Positions 13,401-28,400 of a stretch of 64,000 nt of DNA are shown piece by piece (position 1 is the stretch's first letter; every line of letters begins with the position of its first letter). The stretch is from NCBI GenBank assembly GCA_026419785.1, contig JAODTK010005509.1, forward strand, positions 372,001 to 436,000. The letters run 5' to 3'. This stretch comes from Sclerodactyla briareus. Its lineage: Eukaryota > Echinodermata > Holothuroidea > Dendrochirotida > Sclerodactylidae. The notes under the pieces were generated by a model. That model was not told the DNA's origin. It saw nothing but the letters and a program-made list of their open reading frames with translations, and searched no databases. The translations under genes were made by a program, and so were the position numbers.

Positions 13401-16400
13401 GCAAAACAGTAATTCTTCAATAGATGTTGATCAAACTTGGACCCCAATGTTCATTGGCCTTTTGTGATTTGGAGTCAAGGCAGAGGTCATTGAAGGGGCG
13501 CCCCAAATGCCATTGTGTGAAATTGTTTTTCTCTCATGTGTGCTCTTCTTCGAGAAAGGTTGACTAAAGTGAGTAAACAATGTGCATTGACTGCTACAGA
13601 TCTGTTTGGCCATATGAAGATCATTGTCAAAGGTTTCTGGCAATTACACCAATGCGGGTTGGCCACCCCATCGCCCTCCTCACTTTTTTGTCTGCTGCTG
13701 GTTATCTGATTTACGATTTTATGCATTGCATGGATGGAACATAGGTTAATGTTGTAAAATTTGACTCCTAGTTGTGCCCGTTGTCACGTTTCGGGACCAA
13801 AAATTATGACCAACCGTATTTCGTGTCAATCTCTTACAAGGGGAGAGATTTTGTCGATAGGGTCTTTTCTTCTACCGTAGGCAGGAGAGGGCCAGGCATC
13901 ACGGAGGGGTGCATTTTTTTTGTTAAAACACCAATGGCCCAATACAGCAGGAGACATCCGGGACAAACAGCAATGTGGAGTTCAAGCACAGCCAGGTTGC
14001 ACATTCTGTTTGATGACAACACAATTGCAAGAACATGATGAAGGAAATAGAACTTGGTCCAGCTCTGTTTTTAGAACTGACTGTTGCCACACGCGAGATT
14101 AATCTATCTCAGTATTCAACTCACCCCCACTATGCCACCCACCCCAAATGCCATGTCAGCTTCTTGGCAATCACACAAATGCGGGTGGCCAGCCCATCGC
14201 CCTTCTCTTTCTGCATGTAGTGTCTTTTCAGTTGTGGAGATTTTGGCTCAAGCTTTTCGCGCCCAAAAAATCGTTCCTATTAAGCCTTTGCAGGCAATTT
14301 TACCATCTTTCCCTTACAATTCGCTGGAATTTGTCAGCCTTTTGACACCTTTTGTTCACAGATCTTCCAACTTGCGTGAATTTGGAATGTTGTGTATAAT
14401 GCCAGAGCTCGACGTGGAACCATTGGGTGGATTGCATAGTCCACGTGGGTATTAAGGTATTACTAAATTCACAGATCACCAAAACCTGTTCTGTTTGGTT
14501 AAACTGTTAGAGGTTAAAATGTTCAGGCCCTTGGAAATCAGTGGACTGAGTTTCCCAGTTTCACCAGTCTAAAGTTTCATAGCATACTTAGAATTATCGC
14601 CTAAACGTGTTTCAGTATATATAGGGAGCCATGGTTTTGTTTTCCTCAGTTCATTGAGGGGTTGGGGAGAAGAGAGCTGTTGTGAGGAGAGTGGGATGTG
14701 GGGGGGGAAGAGGATGGAACCTCCCACTTGGACCCCTTGAAATGTAGTCATGAATGTTCTGAGATTCCCTCCACGCCTTCCATTTGTTGTCTGCTACTTT
14801 GCATCTCTCTGAGCAGAGGTGACTTCAATATCTTGTGTAGATTGATGACACTATAAAAAAAAAAGTGCAAGGAATCATACACAGTGTATTAGGTTATCCA
14901 TAAATAATGGAGCGCTGTTGTCAATGCATCCCCACGAGGTTAATCAAGGTTTTTTTGGCATATAGTTAGGTATAAATTGGCCAGTTTTTAGTATCCGGTG
15001 TTCAAGAATTGTGGGGGAGGTTTGTTTTTCTACGAGTGGATTTTGGGCAATTAAACAAGTTTGGGGGTGAAGCGCTGGCCAACATTCAGTCATTGTCATC
15101 AGACCAATCGGTACACATATGGTATGTTCAGGAAGTTGGGGGTCAGTGGTCACTGGGGTCCTTTGGACAAAGGATGATCTACGGGTGAAATAGTCAACAC
15201 TCCTAATCTCATGCCATTGGTGCTCTATTTCAAAATCCTTTTCAGAATCAGCTGGACTCAGATATTCATTTTTATTCATCCACATTTTCGTTGGTTTCCG
15301 TTTGCAGGATTTTTCAGATGTCTTCATGGCCAACAATGGTGACTTGATTGGGACCACGTTAGCAGGTTAGTTCAGACTGTCATCAACCAAGCAGACCTCT
15401 ACCTGTATGTGGTTATGTGATCACCCACTACATGCCAATAAAAAAAGTATAATCAGTGTACAGGGTGCTTTGTATGAGTTATGATTAAGAAGAATAACCC
15501 AGTACCTCACTACTGGAATAAATACTGCGACCAGAGAATTGAAATATTGATGCTCAAAGTTCTTCAGTATCAGCATGGTAGCTATGCCCCTCCTCTCTTA
15601 ATTGATCAATTGATAGTGAGAGTTAATGAGCGGTACAAGGGCACAGCCACTGTAGCGGGTTAAACAAGCATGTCTTGCACACTTTGGATCCTCAATAATC
15701 AACAGGTTCCCATTAGAGTGGATAGCAATATGCTCTATAGTTATGCAGTATTTGCTCATGTATAGCAATAACACGAAATAGTACTTCTCAGCCATGACTT
15801 TGACTTTGAGAATTGAAATGAAAGCAACCCCCGGTCCCCATGGTCCAAAAGCAGCTAGTCTGTTGCCTGCCATGTGAACTTGCCGGTTCAGTGAACTCAG
15901 TCACCGCGTCTGAATCACGTCAGCAATTCCTTTGAATGATGCAGATTCCGTACAGGGCCAGAGGCTAATTAGTTCTGGTAGCATGCCAAAAATTTGTATT
16001 GTGGTCTTTCTCGATTGAAGTCTCTAATTATAATAAACTGGTTAGAACTTATGACCCTCAGGGTAATGCTAACAGCCCAGCCAGCCACACAAGGCTTTTG
16101 TGAGTTTGGAGGGTTTTTTGTTAGCGTTCGTTGTTTCTGGTGAGGGAGGTATAGGGCCTACCTGGCATTGCCCTCCGTTTGAAGTGGCAATGTTATCAAC
16201 AACAGAACATTTCCTGCGGTACTCGTGGAACGTACTTTGGAACCCTGTCTGCTTTGAATAGTTTCTCAACCTATGATCACACAAAAGTATTCACAATGAT
16301 TTTGATCTCCAACCAAACGGTAACAAATTTCAAACTATGTGATGTCATGGTAACAATGGCGATTGTATGTGATGACAATTCATGTTATGTTTAGGTCTAC

Positions 16401-19400
16401 ACTGTGCATTCTATTGTGCCGAGAACGATCCAGATTGTGATGCGTTTTCTGGAGCAGTGGCCAGTGTCTTCATGCAAGTCGAACTGCTTTCATGATGGAT
16501 GTGGTGGGTTCTGAGCTGTTGCAACTCCCTGTCTGTCAGGCAAGAACAAACCTACACTATGGTAAGTCCCATTTGCATGGACTTTTTTATCTGGTCAACA
16601 CTTTACAAGGTCAAGGACGAAGATGATTAAAGGGACATAATGAACCATTAATGGAAAACTGCTAAATGCTCCCCTTACAGATTAGGTTGGATTTCCACCA
16701 TAGTTCTTAGTCAGTGTTATCATGGGCTAGTGGTACCTACAGTATGTTCAGAGTTTTTGAGGTTCTCATGAATCACTATTGGAGCACCGCCTAGTATCCA
16801 GGTTGTGGTTGGTCTGTGTGTGATTACGACGACATAGCAAGCCTCATAATGCCTCAGACCTAAACCATTTCAAATTTGAATGTTGAAAGAAGAAAAATTG
16901 GAAGAAATATGTTGATAGGATGATATTTTGCAATTTAAAAACAAAGACATCACTATATATCTCGGTGCTGATGAAAAATTTCACTTTTGGTAGGTGTGAA
17001 TCATTCCTGAAGTAAAGTTCACATTATCAGAATTTGCTTTACTTTGGATATGGATCCATGACAGCCTTTAAGGTCAAAGGACCTTGCCGGACATCAGAAG
17101 CTGTTGTGTAAAACTCGAGGACGAAATTGGCCAAATTATAACTCCTACATAGGTGGTGGTGTTATCATTGACTAAGGTCACTAAAAGTCACTAAAGGCTC
17201 ACTTGGAGCCAATATGTGTAAAATTGTAAATCTTTTTTTTTCTCCATAAAAGAATCGCAAAACATCGATGTGTCCTACACAGCATAATATTATGATATTT
17301 ATAAGAGCCATAAGAGTTCAATGGTCCAAAGGTGAAATAAAGTAATCCAAACAAAGTATAGAATGCTTGATCTATGTCACTACTTCACCTCCCTATAATC
17401 AGCCTTCTTGTCTCTGTGGGTCTTCTCCTGAACACTGTGGGGTCTTTCACAAGCAGCGATTGGATAAAAGTGGCAGTTTGCCCTGTTGGAAGCATCCATT
17501 CCCGCAATGATCACGGCTATGATGGGGAATTACTACAGGGATGTTATTTATTATCTTATTTGCTGAGCAACCTATATGGGTAGGAATGATAAATCTGGCT
17601 AAAAAATATGCAAAGAATGTGGATTTTTTAAATTCTTATTTCTCCCTTATCCAAAATTTTCAGAACTGACAGTACATAACCCCTCCCCACTTTATTCTGC
17701 AATGGCTGTTGAACTGTTATGTCCCTATGCCAAGTTCTCCCACAGTTGTGTGCTATTGTTTATACTTCCATTGTTGTTCTACTCCCATGTGTTTACAATC
17801 CCATGTGTTTATTCTCCCCTTGTTAGGGTTTATTCAATAAGCCTTTTCATGGTTACAGTTAGTTCTGAGATGATTAACGACGTTTTGTCAAAGGTCATAG
17901 GTATACACTGGCGGGTTGACAATACACGTACGGGTGTAGAAATTTTCAGAAAAACTCCCCGATGGAAAACGAACACATTCTACCAACACGAAAATGAACA
18001 CAGATTCCTCCTCATACTTATCAACAATACCATCTAGAAAGATGGAGAATTTGGTTGTGTTCTAAAGGTGAGGACAGTCTAAAAAAGGATGCAGTGAATA
18101 GTTATGGGGGAGAATCTTGTCTAATTCCCCCAGCTGTTTGTGCTGAGACAGCACACTAAACAACTTGAAGGTCATTGTCTGCTCATTGTTCTAGGTACTC
18201 AAAATCATTTGACTAAAAGGAATGATTTACATCACCTATATTTTCAGAACTACTTGCAAAACCGAATATATCCAGCCCCATATTCCTCTCGCCCCTACTG
18301 TTTTCTTGACTAGTCACAGGCCCACTACAGGATTCCCCCCCACCCTGGACTCCTCCCTCCCCCCTTCCCACTTACCTCAACAAACGTCACCCTCAGAAGA
18401 CAATAATTTTTCTGAGTTCGTCTCATAGGAAAAAATATGGATTCAACATTCGATGCCACCTCCTGAAATCCATTGCAGAATATTATTAATTTGGGATGAT
18501 TTCCTTATTTGGATATTAAACCTGTCGTGTATAAAACGAGTATTGCTCCATTAATCCTGGCCCTAAGGGTAAAATAAAAATTCTAATTTGTTCCCATGGT
18601 CCTGATTTCAGGTGGTCTAAGAGTGTTGTCTATAATTTAAGGGATGTTACCCTTATAAGCATTACTATAGCATTGCTATGTGTGATGGAAGCAGTGCATT
18701 GAACTAATGTTATCAAGGGCACACCACAGGCTGGAGTTCAGGCGTCCAAATGGGGAATACCCAAAAAACTTTTGTTTTTGGGGGGGGGGGGCTGGGGGGA
18801 TTATGAGGCAATTTGCACCAAATATGAATTTGACTACACTCAGTATTAATTCTGTTATTTGGCAAATGCTTATCAATCATCAGAGATTTTTAATGACAGA
18901 ATTTTATTCTTCAAATCAAAGTCACTCTTAGCCACTGTGTCGTGCCCATCCAATAACAAATTCTCCAAACGGGAATGTACAACAAAAACTGGTAACTAAT
19001 AATGTAAATACAAGTTAGAGCAACTGCTTCATAGTATTCATAACACCCCTCACTTTCTGCCAATGAATGATATTAATTCTTCTGCTTCTTCCAACACAGT
19101 CAAAGGTATATATTTCTATGGTGGCCCCAGGATTTAATCTGAGGGAGAGGCTAGCGGGCAGGCGCATCACCCGACCCAATGCCAGCCTCTAATCTCCAGA
19201 TTTGAAACGATCCACATGTTCAACAAATTTGTCTATGGGTGCTGTATAAAATTGGTGAATAAATTGCTGAAACTATGGAGCCTCGATTGAGCCAAGTGAA
19301 GTGTTCTATTAAAAAAAAAAAACTCATCTCCCCTCCCCCCCACTTGTGTAATTGTCGTTTATTCGCGTTTCCTTCCAGGCATGGGTTGCTCTATGTCACA

Positions 19401-22400
19401 GCGTCAGTTGGCAAATGCTCAGAGGGTCACTGATCATTTTCACAGGAATCTTCTCAGTGAGTTTCAGACATGTTTCTCACTTGTCAAGTACAAATTTTTT
19501 AACATGACCCTTTCATAGACATATGACTGCCTAGTAACCAGTGGAGCACATCATGTAAACAGGAGAGGGGGGGGGGGGGGGTGAGTGGGCCTTTGAACCA
19601 GAATTACTGTGTGAAATGTTAAAGTCGTGGGAGCATCTCCAAAAAGTGTGGGGGAGGGGGGGTTGTATTTCCTTCCCAATCTCCTGGGGATGTGTGGCTA
19701 TATGCTGGTAACAAACTGCAAAAGTGCAAATTGTGGTCACCAATGATGAGGGCACCCACGGAACATTAGGGGGAACCTCTGAATGGTGCTCTGTTCACCA
19801 ATTGTGTGCCCCAATGAAGGTTGCACCGTCTGGTCACGGGCATTAATAATACACAATTTCCAAGAGGGGAGAGAACTTTTGGGACAACAAGATGTTCTGT
19901 CTGAGACTAGCTTTTTTGATCGACTATTTTGTAATTTTCCCATGTTTTTTTTTTGGCAACGTGGTGACGTTCATGACGAGGGGGGGGGGGGTAGGTGGCC
20001 AATCTTTCCGTAGGGGGCTTCCGTACAGGGGCCCCCTTTGTTACCAGCTTCATGGATTCCTTCGTTTAAACGAACATCCTTCTTTGGGGGTCTATTCAAG
20101 GTTCCTTAAAAAATCTGCTTTGTCCGCTCAAGACCTACTTTTTGCCGCTATGGCCGACTTTTCAATAGCTCAGGGGGGTGTCACCCCCCCACACCCCTCC
20201 CCCCCCCATATTTACGCCCTGTGTATGATATGTTGACCCGGCAGCATCTTATAGACCCGTAGAGGTGAGTATATAGGAGAGACCTGTACCATCACTTGTC
20301 TATAGTTGTGACTCCTGATGAGGATATCAAAGGACTATTCTAATAGGGCCTGCAGCCATTGTGTGTATGCATGGTGATCCACAAGAGCAGGAGACATCCC
20401 AGTGGCTGCCTGCTAGGAAAAGGATGCATAAAACCTCGGAAGATATTCAGGTAATATCTCCTGAGGACACTTCGCATGACTCATACCTGTTGATGTGTCT
20501 ACTGCGCATACCAAAAAAAGCATGCAACACTGTGATTCAGTTCTACTCCCCGCAGTGAGTTTAAAAAAAGCTATGTTGGGATTCTCCTGGTCACTCACTG
20601 AAATTGCAATATATGGATTTGGGTGGTTGTTTGTGAGAGATTGGGAGGCAGAATAACACCGTTGCTTCACTTTGTCTTCATCCCATTCGGATTTTGAGAG
20701 GTTACAAGTTAACCCTTCCTTTCCAAATTTTCTCAAGCGTCAGCTGAAATGGTATCACTGGACTGGTATAATGGTACTTGTACGTCTATTCTAGTATATC
20801 CTATAAAAAAATAATAAGAAAACTAGGGTATGAAGTAACACTGCTCAGATCAGATCTGATCATGAACTGTTGAGTGATATTTTTTTAGTGATTCTTGTAG
20901 GATTTAAGAGATTCCTCATGAAATTTTTGTTGAGGTTTCCACAACAATCAAAGGATGGGGCAATTTAGACTTCTTTTTTGTCTTGCCTGAACGAAGTGCA
21001 AGAAGGACTTAGCGATCACTTTGTCTGTGTGTGTTTGTGTTGTGTGTGTGTGTATGTGTGGTGTGTGTGTCTCTCTACCTCTTAGCAGAATTTCTTCCAA
21101 ACGGTAATTCCGATGTGATGAAGTTTCGTTGTAGTATCGGGTTTGGGTGAACATAATCTGTTTTAGATTTGGGCACCAAAGTCATATTGAGTAAGGTAAT
21201 TAAGCCTATTTTATGTTCATTATTGTTTATGCTCGATAGCGAGATTCGGGATGAACCGTTGGTGCTATGGTGACTTGTTTAGCATCCATATGCAGGATAT
21301 ATGGTAAGGTGAACTGATTAGATTTTTTCAAGCTCACATATGCTAATAAAGATAATCAAAAGTTTGTGGTTTTCACGAAACTTGGTGACATCTGGTCTAC
21401 CCTCCGTCCCCAAACTTTTTAAAGAGTCGGTCCATGGAGTTAATTCATGTATCTAATTTTGGATATTATCAAAATCCTGAAGTTTCTCGGATTTCCAAAA
21501 ACCTGTTGGTATGGTTTACCGTAGTTCCAGAATTTTTTATCATGGATTCAGGGTCACTGGATGTTCATTCACAACATGTCCCAATTGTATAATTTAATGC
21601 AATTCTGAAGTTTGCCAGATTTTTATGAAACTTGGTAGATATGGCTTCGTTACTCTCCAACATTTTTAACAGACTGGAGGTATTCGGTGTGTCTTTGCTG
21701 TTCATTCCAATTCCCAATTTGTTCGATTTTCCTCATTACAGATTGGTCTTGTTCTTGTGGGTAGTGCCAGTATATTTGAAGAGCCGTCTCCGAGTGGGGT
21801 CAAAGAAACCATTCTTGGTAAGAGGTCATTCTTCTTCATTGAACAGCAGCTATGATTGCCGTCCGGCTGATAATGGCTGGAATTTGTCTATCCATCTATC
21901 TATCTATCTATCCATCTATCTATCTATCTGTCTGTCCTGTCTGTCGACCGACTGACCGAGTGTGGTCACAATTGCTTCACTGATAAGCTCAAGTTGGTAT
22001 GTGCATTCCCGTATGACATTTATCGGGCATTGCTCAGAATCAGGACCAGTCAAGGAACACCAAGACGTCTGCTTTTCCGGTTGTTACAACTAGCCCAAAT
22101 ATGAGATACCCAAAAAAAATTCAACTATTGATTTCAGTGTACTTTTCGCTTGTGAACGAGCCAAGTCAAACCTGCCGGTCCTGTCATGTTCATACTGTGT
22201 AGGTATGTACTCCATAAATGATTGCACAAATTCTTTCAAATGTTAGGGTCAGTAGGGTCAATTCTAAAAGAATGGAAGAACTTCATTCCTTTGATCAAGT
22301 TTAAACATGGAGGGTAGTTTCCCGGTGGATGATGTGTATGTGAACTATTGATTCCAGTGTCAGTGGGGGTCTTTTTGGGTGGAAAGTACAAACATGTTAA

Positions 22401-25400
22401 CATTTGGTATTTAGCTATTTTAAGCAGGTGCCAAGACAGCCAAAGCCAAGTCAGCAGATAAAGTTCAAATATGGTACAGTGGTATGTTGCTCCTAGTGAG
22501 TACATATGTTAGTAGGTTTAATTGTCAGAAAACTTTGGTATTTTTTGTAAGAGGCAGTGCCAAGAATTTCTTGACATGGCAGAGTCCGCCATGAAGGGTC
22601 AGCCGTCCTTTCCCCTTGCAGATTTTCACCCTATTCATATCCGTTATGTCTATCCAGCTTGCACTGCAATAGCCCCGTAGCGTGCACACCGTAGTGATGC
22701 AGGCCTAAATCTGTGGTACAACAGACCATTGGTTTTGCTAATTAGGCAATTAAGAGGGATCCGCTTTTTAAACAATTACAACAAGTCACTCAATAGCAGG
22801 GTTTATTGATATTTTGTCATGGTTAAGCCTACCTCGGTATCAGTTATAATCATGAGTTCCTGTGGAGATTGTCGTATCTGCTATTCTATGGCTGCTCTGG
22901 TGAGTTTTGTTCTCAGATCTATTTGTTAGGTCACATATTCGCAAAACAGATATTGAAAGCTGTTATTAATCCATGATATATATTGTGAATCGACCATCCC
23001 TATTTTGTAAGCCCCATTCGATATGCCTATTCGAGAGTCGCAGCCACGCCGGTTACACAGACGTATAACATGCACCCCTTCCACCCGAGCTGTCATGCAG
23101 GCACCCTACTTACAAGAAGTGTTCACAAGTCAAATTAACTGACGAATTTATACTGTCGAACAAGTAACATATAACAATCATTGAATTTTTCTTTTGCAGT
23201 GAGTTGATTGGTTAGTTGTATTGACTCAACAGTTAACACGATCGTAAAAAAGGTCCATATCTCAAGATGGGACCGTTTTCATCATTCTTTTGTGATTCGG
23301 TCAGTCCTATATTGTAATTCCTATATGATATGCCTATTCAGAGTCGTAGCCACTCCCGTTACACAGACTATAACACCCAGCCTTCCCACCCAAGCTGTCA
23401 TGCAGGCACCCACCTTACAGAAATGTTCACTAGTCAAATTAACTGACAGTCCTATTTTGTAATTCCCATTTGAGCTCTGCCCATCACACCTACCCCACAC
23501 TCTCCCCAACCCGGGCTGTGCAGGGTTATTAGAGGTGAGCTATTTATTGTTCAATGCCAAGGCTCTATAGGACTTCCCAAAGTTCAATAGATTGTATTCA
23601 TGATGTGCCTGTACATTAGGATTAGTGTGCATGCAAACGATGCGTGGAGCAATGCTAAAATAGGTTTGTATGGTGTCTCTGGCTTAAAGGACAACTGCAG
23701 GATGATTATACAGGGGCTAATTTAAATGCGGGATAAAAATTGGATGTGTCAGTCCAAACCGGAAGGTTCATAGGACTTTCCGTTACAGAGTTATAGTGCT
23801 GTGTGACGTTGTGTGTATTGTGGAAATCATGTTATTGCGCAAGATCGAAATGCATCCATCATGCAATGATAAATGATTGTCATACTTGCACAAACCCTGC
23901 AAACATTATTTGTTTTCTATAAAAATTCAAACATTAATTTCACTTTGAAAAGCATTCAGTCTATGGGGGAGAATTGCTGTAGTGGGTCGGTATGTGTTGA
24001 TGGTTACTTTGGTGAGAGAAAGGCAACAGAACATTTGCTAAATGTTGACTCATTCACAAAATGAAACAATCAAATACATAACATAATTTCCTGTGTTGTC
24101 CATGTGTGACGTTAGTGTTATTATGCAATTGGATCTCCCCAACTTCTCTGCTGAATGCCCAAACGTTGAGGCCAATAACTGCACATAGGAACATCGTATT
24201 GAAATGGGGTTTTGCCTATAGGTGCCGTTTTCCATTTTTGCCACGATATAACCTCTGTTGTATTCCGCCCTGCGTTTGCCCTTTAATGAGCGAGGTATAT
24301 CTGTGAGGAGCTTTGGGGAAGCCCTGTAAAAGCACTCGATAATATCATTATTATGTATCATCCCAATTCTGCAGTTTCATATTCATCACTGAAAAGCACA
24401 TAGAAGCAATCAATATCATTTGCATTACCTATTAATATGCAGCATGCCTTGTTGTACTAATACAACAGTCTATATTGCTGTATAGTTCCTGGCTCTCCTA
24501 TAGAGAGCCATTTTGTGTATCAAATATCCTGTAGGGTCATCTTGAACATCGTAATCTATGCCTGAGTAATTAGCCTCTTAGTCTCTTGTAAGATATTTGT
24601 GTTCATACATGCACAGCCTGGCATCATAACATGGATTAATTGCACCATGGTGCCAATCAGTTATAAGTACAATGGTCACGAGAAAACAACTTTTCATAAT
24701 TCTTTTGGGAATGTTATCAAATGATGCAAATGGCCCTCGAAATTGCCAAGAACTGACTCCAATGACAGTAAAATCAGATTTCGTTGGTGAATTGCCCATT
24801 TACTTTAATATAATAGTAATAAATTGAATAATAAATTGATCTGGTGCTTATATAGCACTCTCCCAAGTATGTGTAAATGAGTTCATGCACAATTTTTGTA
24901 GACAGAAGGCATGTGATTTAATTGGTCAGTTTAATTACGTGACATCATGTTTCATTGGCTGAACTAGTTTTTGTAGGCACTATGTTGAAATTTTACATCT
25001 CATGACAATGTTTTCCAGAAGTCAGTTTATGGTCATTTGTAGGAGTTTATAGGCACTATTGGGCCATGCACTTTATTTCTTGCACCACAGCACCACAGTG
25101 CTTCAATAAACAGCAGAAAACTCCAACTCACTGATGATGTGATCATGGAAAAGGGTTCTTTCTTCGGATCATCAAAAATATAGATAAAGAAGTTCAGATC
25201 ATTGAGTAACAGTAAGGAGGTATTCATGTGCCTGGGGTTCCTCTATAGCTGGGGTATGTCACATATACTGTCATTTTATCTAGGTTCAATGCAAATATCA
25301 ACAATTGGTTATCATTCACTTTCAAGACCGAAGTTCCGTTTCTTGCAATTTCACTCCCAAGACTGTAGCCTAAGGAGAGAACTCAATGACTGCATGTTGT

Positions 25401-28400
25401 TAAAGTTCCATTTAGCCTTTAATCCATGTCCTCCTTTCCAGCCTCCAAACCTACCCATACTGTAGTAATCTTTTGTATTGACTGATATAAAAACTACAAT
25501 TGAAGAAAAAAATCTGTTGAAACAATAATATTAGGTCAAATTGTAATTTCGTGGAATAGGTCCCTGTGATGAACAAACCCTATATGATCTACACCGGCCC
25601 AGCGTTTTATTTATTCGCAGACTGATCCCATGTTCTCAAAAATGAAATGAGTTTGAGGCTGTTATTTGACTGAAGTTCTTCTTGTAGAAAGTTAACGTCA
25701 CCATGCATTCATTTTCAATATCATTGATAGTCTTTTTCTCCAGATCTCAAAGGCTGACGAATGGAACTTAAGTGTGGCTGTGTCTTGATTTATTTATGTC
25801 TTTTGCAGGCCTGATATTCATCCTCGCTGGACAGGCACAAATGCCTTTCAGATGGTGGTTGAAGAAACATTCCTCAAGAAAAGAACGTCCCTCCTTTACA
25901 GGTATTGTGTTTGATGAAATTTCTGTTCAGCTGGATATAAGGATTGCCTTCTCAAAGTTATGGGTCAAAATTAAATAATTTTTCAAGCTATTATAACAAA
26001 AATGGGCAATAAACAATTTATATATTTAAACCTGCCATTAACATTTTTCATTTGCAGTGCCACTCTACCCCCCCCCCCCCCCCTCTACACACAGCAATTA
26101 ATTTTGTTTGAGTCCAAACTGCTGAAAAAACTCTGTTCCCTTTCTAGAGCCAACCCTGCTACGTGACAAATTGTATAGCTAGTTCGAAGTTGTACGTGCT
26201 GTATTTCATGGATATAGTTCTTGCAGGTTATTGTCTCCTCACTAAGAATGAGGCAATGATTCATTCAATAGAAACCCAGACAATTGAAAAGCTTGAATTG
26301 TCAGTTTATTTAGATGCTACTGCATGTCTGCTCTAGCTCCAGTATCTATAGAGTTGGCTGGCAGGCCTCAATGGCCCTTTTGTTTATTGGAATGCTATTT
26401 AGAGGCCATTATCCCCGCAACAAAGACTTTGGGAGGCTATTCACTGACTGAGTCTCTTGTTACTCAGTATCCGATAACATCTATGGTCAATCAGCAAGTA
26501 TTTCATTTTATGCAGTTATTTCTGCATCCTTTTAAAACTGATCTATCTATCCAGTGTGTCAACAACTGGGGTTTTTTGGCCCCCATATCAAACAGTCATT
26601 CTGTGATGGATGTCCGACCTAACTTCGACACAAGTCCTTGACCCATGACATGTCTGACCTTGTTGAGGTCAAGTCAAAGGTATTAAAGGGGCATATAGGT
26701 CTTTTTGTAAAATTTTCAGAGTATGTATCTCCTCCTACAAAATGTGGTGCACAGCGCTGATTTTCGGTCCATAATGATGTCTATCAGCCGTTACCTTTGG
26801 ATGTTCCGGAATTGTTCGGTTCATCAGGTCCCACTTGGGCCTGATGGGCTCTTTCATGAATTTCCACACAATGGTAACTTGAAATGCATCTCCTCCCACA
26901 GCTTCAATTGAATTTTTCAAGTTCCATGTAATGTTTCTTGGGTAGAGGGCCATTGGGGGTGTTCACAATTTGGGCGTGGGGCGCAGTTTGAGCCATAGGG
27001 CCCATATGTGAAATCTATTCAAAATGCTGTATCTCCTGCAGAATGCAGTTGCCAGTGCTGATTTTGGTCACAATGTGGTCACTAGCCATACCTTTGAGTG
27101 TTCAGGTTTTTTTGGTCCAAGGTCCGACTTGGGCCCGAGGGCCCATTTTATGATATTTCACACAATGGTGCTTGAAATGCACAACAAAAAAATTCCTCCC
27201 ACAAGCGCTGCATTGATTTGTTTTCAAAGTTACATGTATGGGCCTTGGGTATAATCCATTGGAATTGGTTTCAAGGACTTTTGACTCAACGGCCCAGTTC
27301 GGGCCCTCAGGGCATTATATGAAATACCGCAACCTCTTGTATAGCCTACAATTTAGTTGCAGTCAACCATGCTGATGTTTGGGTCACTAATGAGTTGGTC
27401 TAATAGCCTACCTTCAGGATCCTCAGGAACTTAGGACCAAGGCCCAGTGGGTGGGCCCGAGGCCCATATGTGGAATTATGCCAAATGCCTCCTCCTCTTA
27501 CAGGTTCGGCAGGCAGTGCTGACTTCGGTCATAATGTGGTCTAACAGTCCGGGGTGTTCAGGATTTTTGATCCAAGTGCCACTTGAGCCGATGGCCCATT
27601 TTATTAAAATTCATGGATTTTCACTCATTGGATACTCAAAATGCATTTCTTCCCACAATTCCATTGATTTTCTTTAAAGTTACATGTAATACTACTTGGT
27701 CCATCAGGGGCGTTTGCAAAACCTCCTGGCTCCAGGCTCATGTGGGCCCAAGCCCCTAGTGCCTGTCCTGTTTATGCCCAAAAATGTTTACAAATTTTGA
27801 TGCACGAGTCGGTGTTGATGTTCGGTCATTATGACGGTCCAATAGTGCCTTACCTTCAAGGTTCTCATGAATTTTGGACTTGGGCCCCATTGTGCCCGAG
27901 GCCCATCATGTCCATCACGCAAAATGCTTCGCCTCCTGCATATTCTGGTGCACAGTGCTGACATTCGTTCTACCTGATGTCTAACATTCGGGGTGTTTCA
28001 GGAATTTTTGATCCAAGTGCCACTTGGAGCCCGATGGCCCATTTTATTAAATTCCATGGAATTCACTCATTGGTACTCAAATGCATTTCGTCCCACAAGT
28101 TCCAATTGATTTTCTTTAAAGTTTACATGTCTACTACTTGGTCCATCAGGGGCGTTTGCAAACCTCTGGCTCAAGGCTCAGTGTGGGCCCAAGCCCCTAG
28201 GTGCCTCATGTTAATGCAAAACATGCTTCTACAAATTTGGATGAACAAGTCGGTGTTGATGTTCGTTCATAATTTCGGTCTAATAGCCTTACCTCAGGGT
28301 TCCAGGAATTTTGGACTTGGGACCCAGTGTGTGCCCGAGGCCATCATGTGCAATCACGCAAATGCCGCTCCTGCTATATTCTGGTGCACCTGCTGAGTTC

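Noticed and set aside
14944-15357. 137-codon minus-strand ORF
   Set aside because: Antisense to transporter exon 4, starts at GTG, no domain or splice partner.
16395-16562. Exon-like block with HCAFYCAENDPDCDAFSG (PAN-like cysteines)
   Set aside because: It has a passable acceptor and a gtaagt donor, but all three frames stop before the donor, and it lies between transporter exons 4 and 5, whose phases already agree. Left unassigned.
19381-19456. Frame starting MGCSMSQRQ, resembling a G-alpha N-terminus
   Set aside because: The neighbouring frame reads WQMLRGSLIIFTGIFS, a far better match to SLC35F6; the MGC frame is its out-of-frame shadow.
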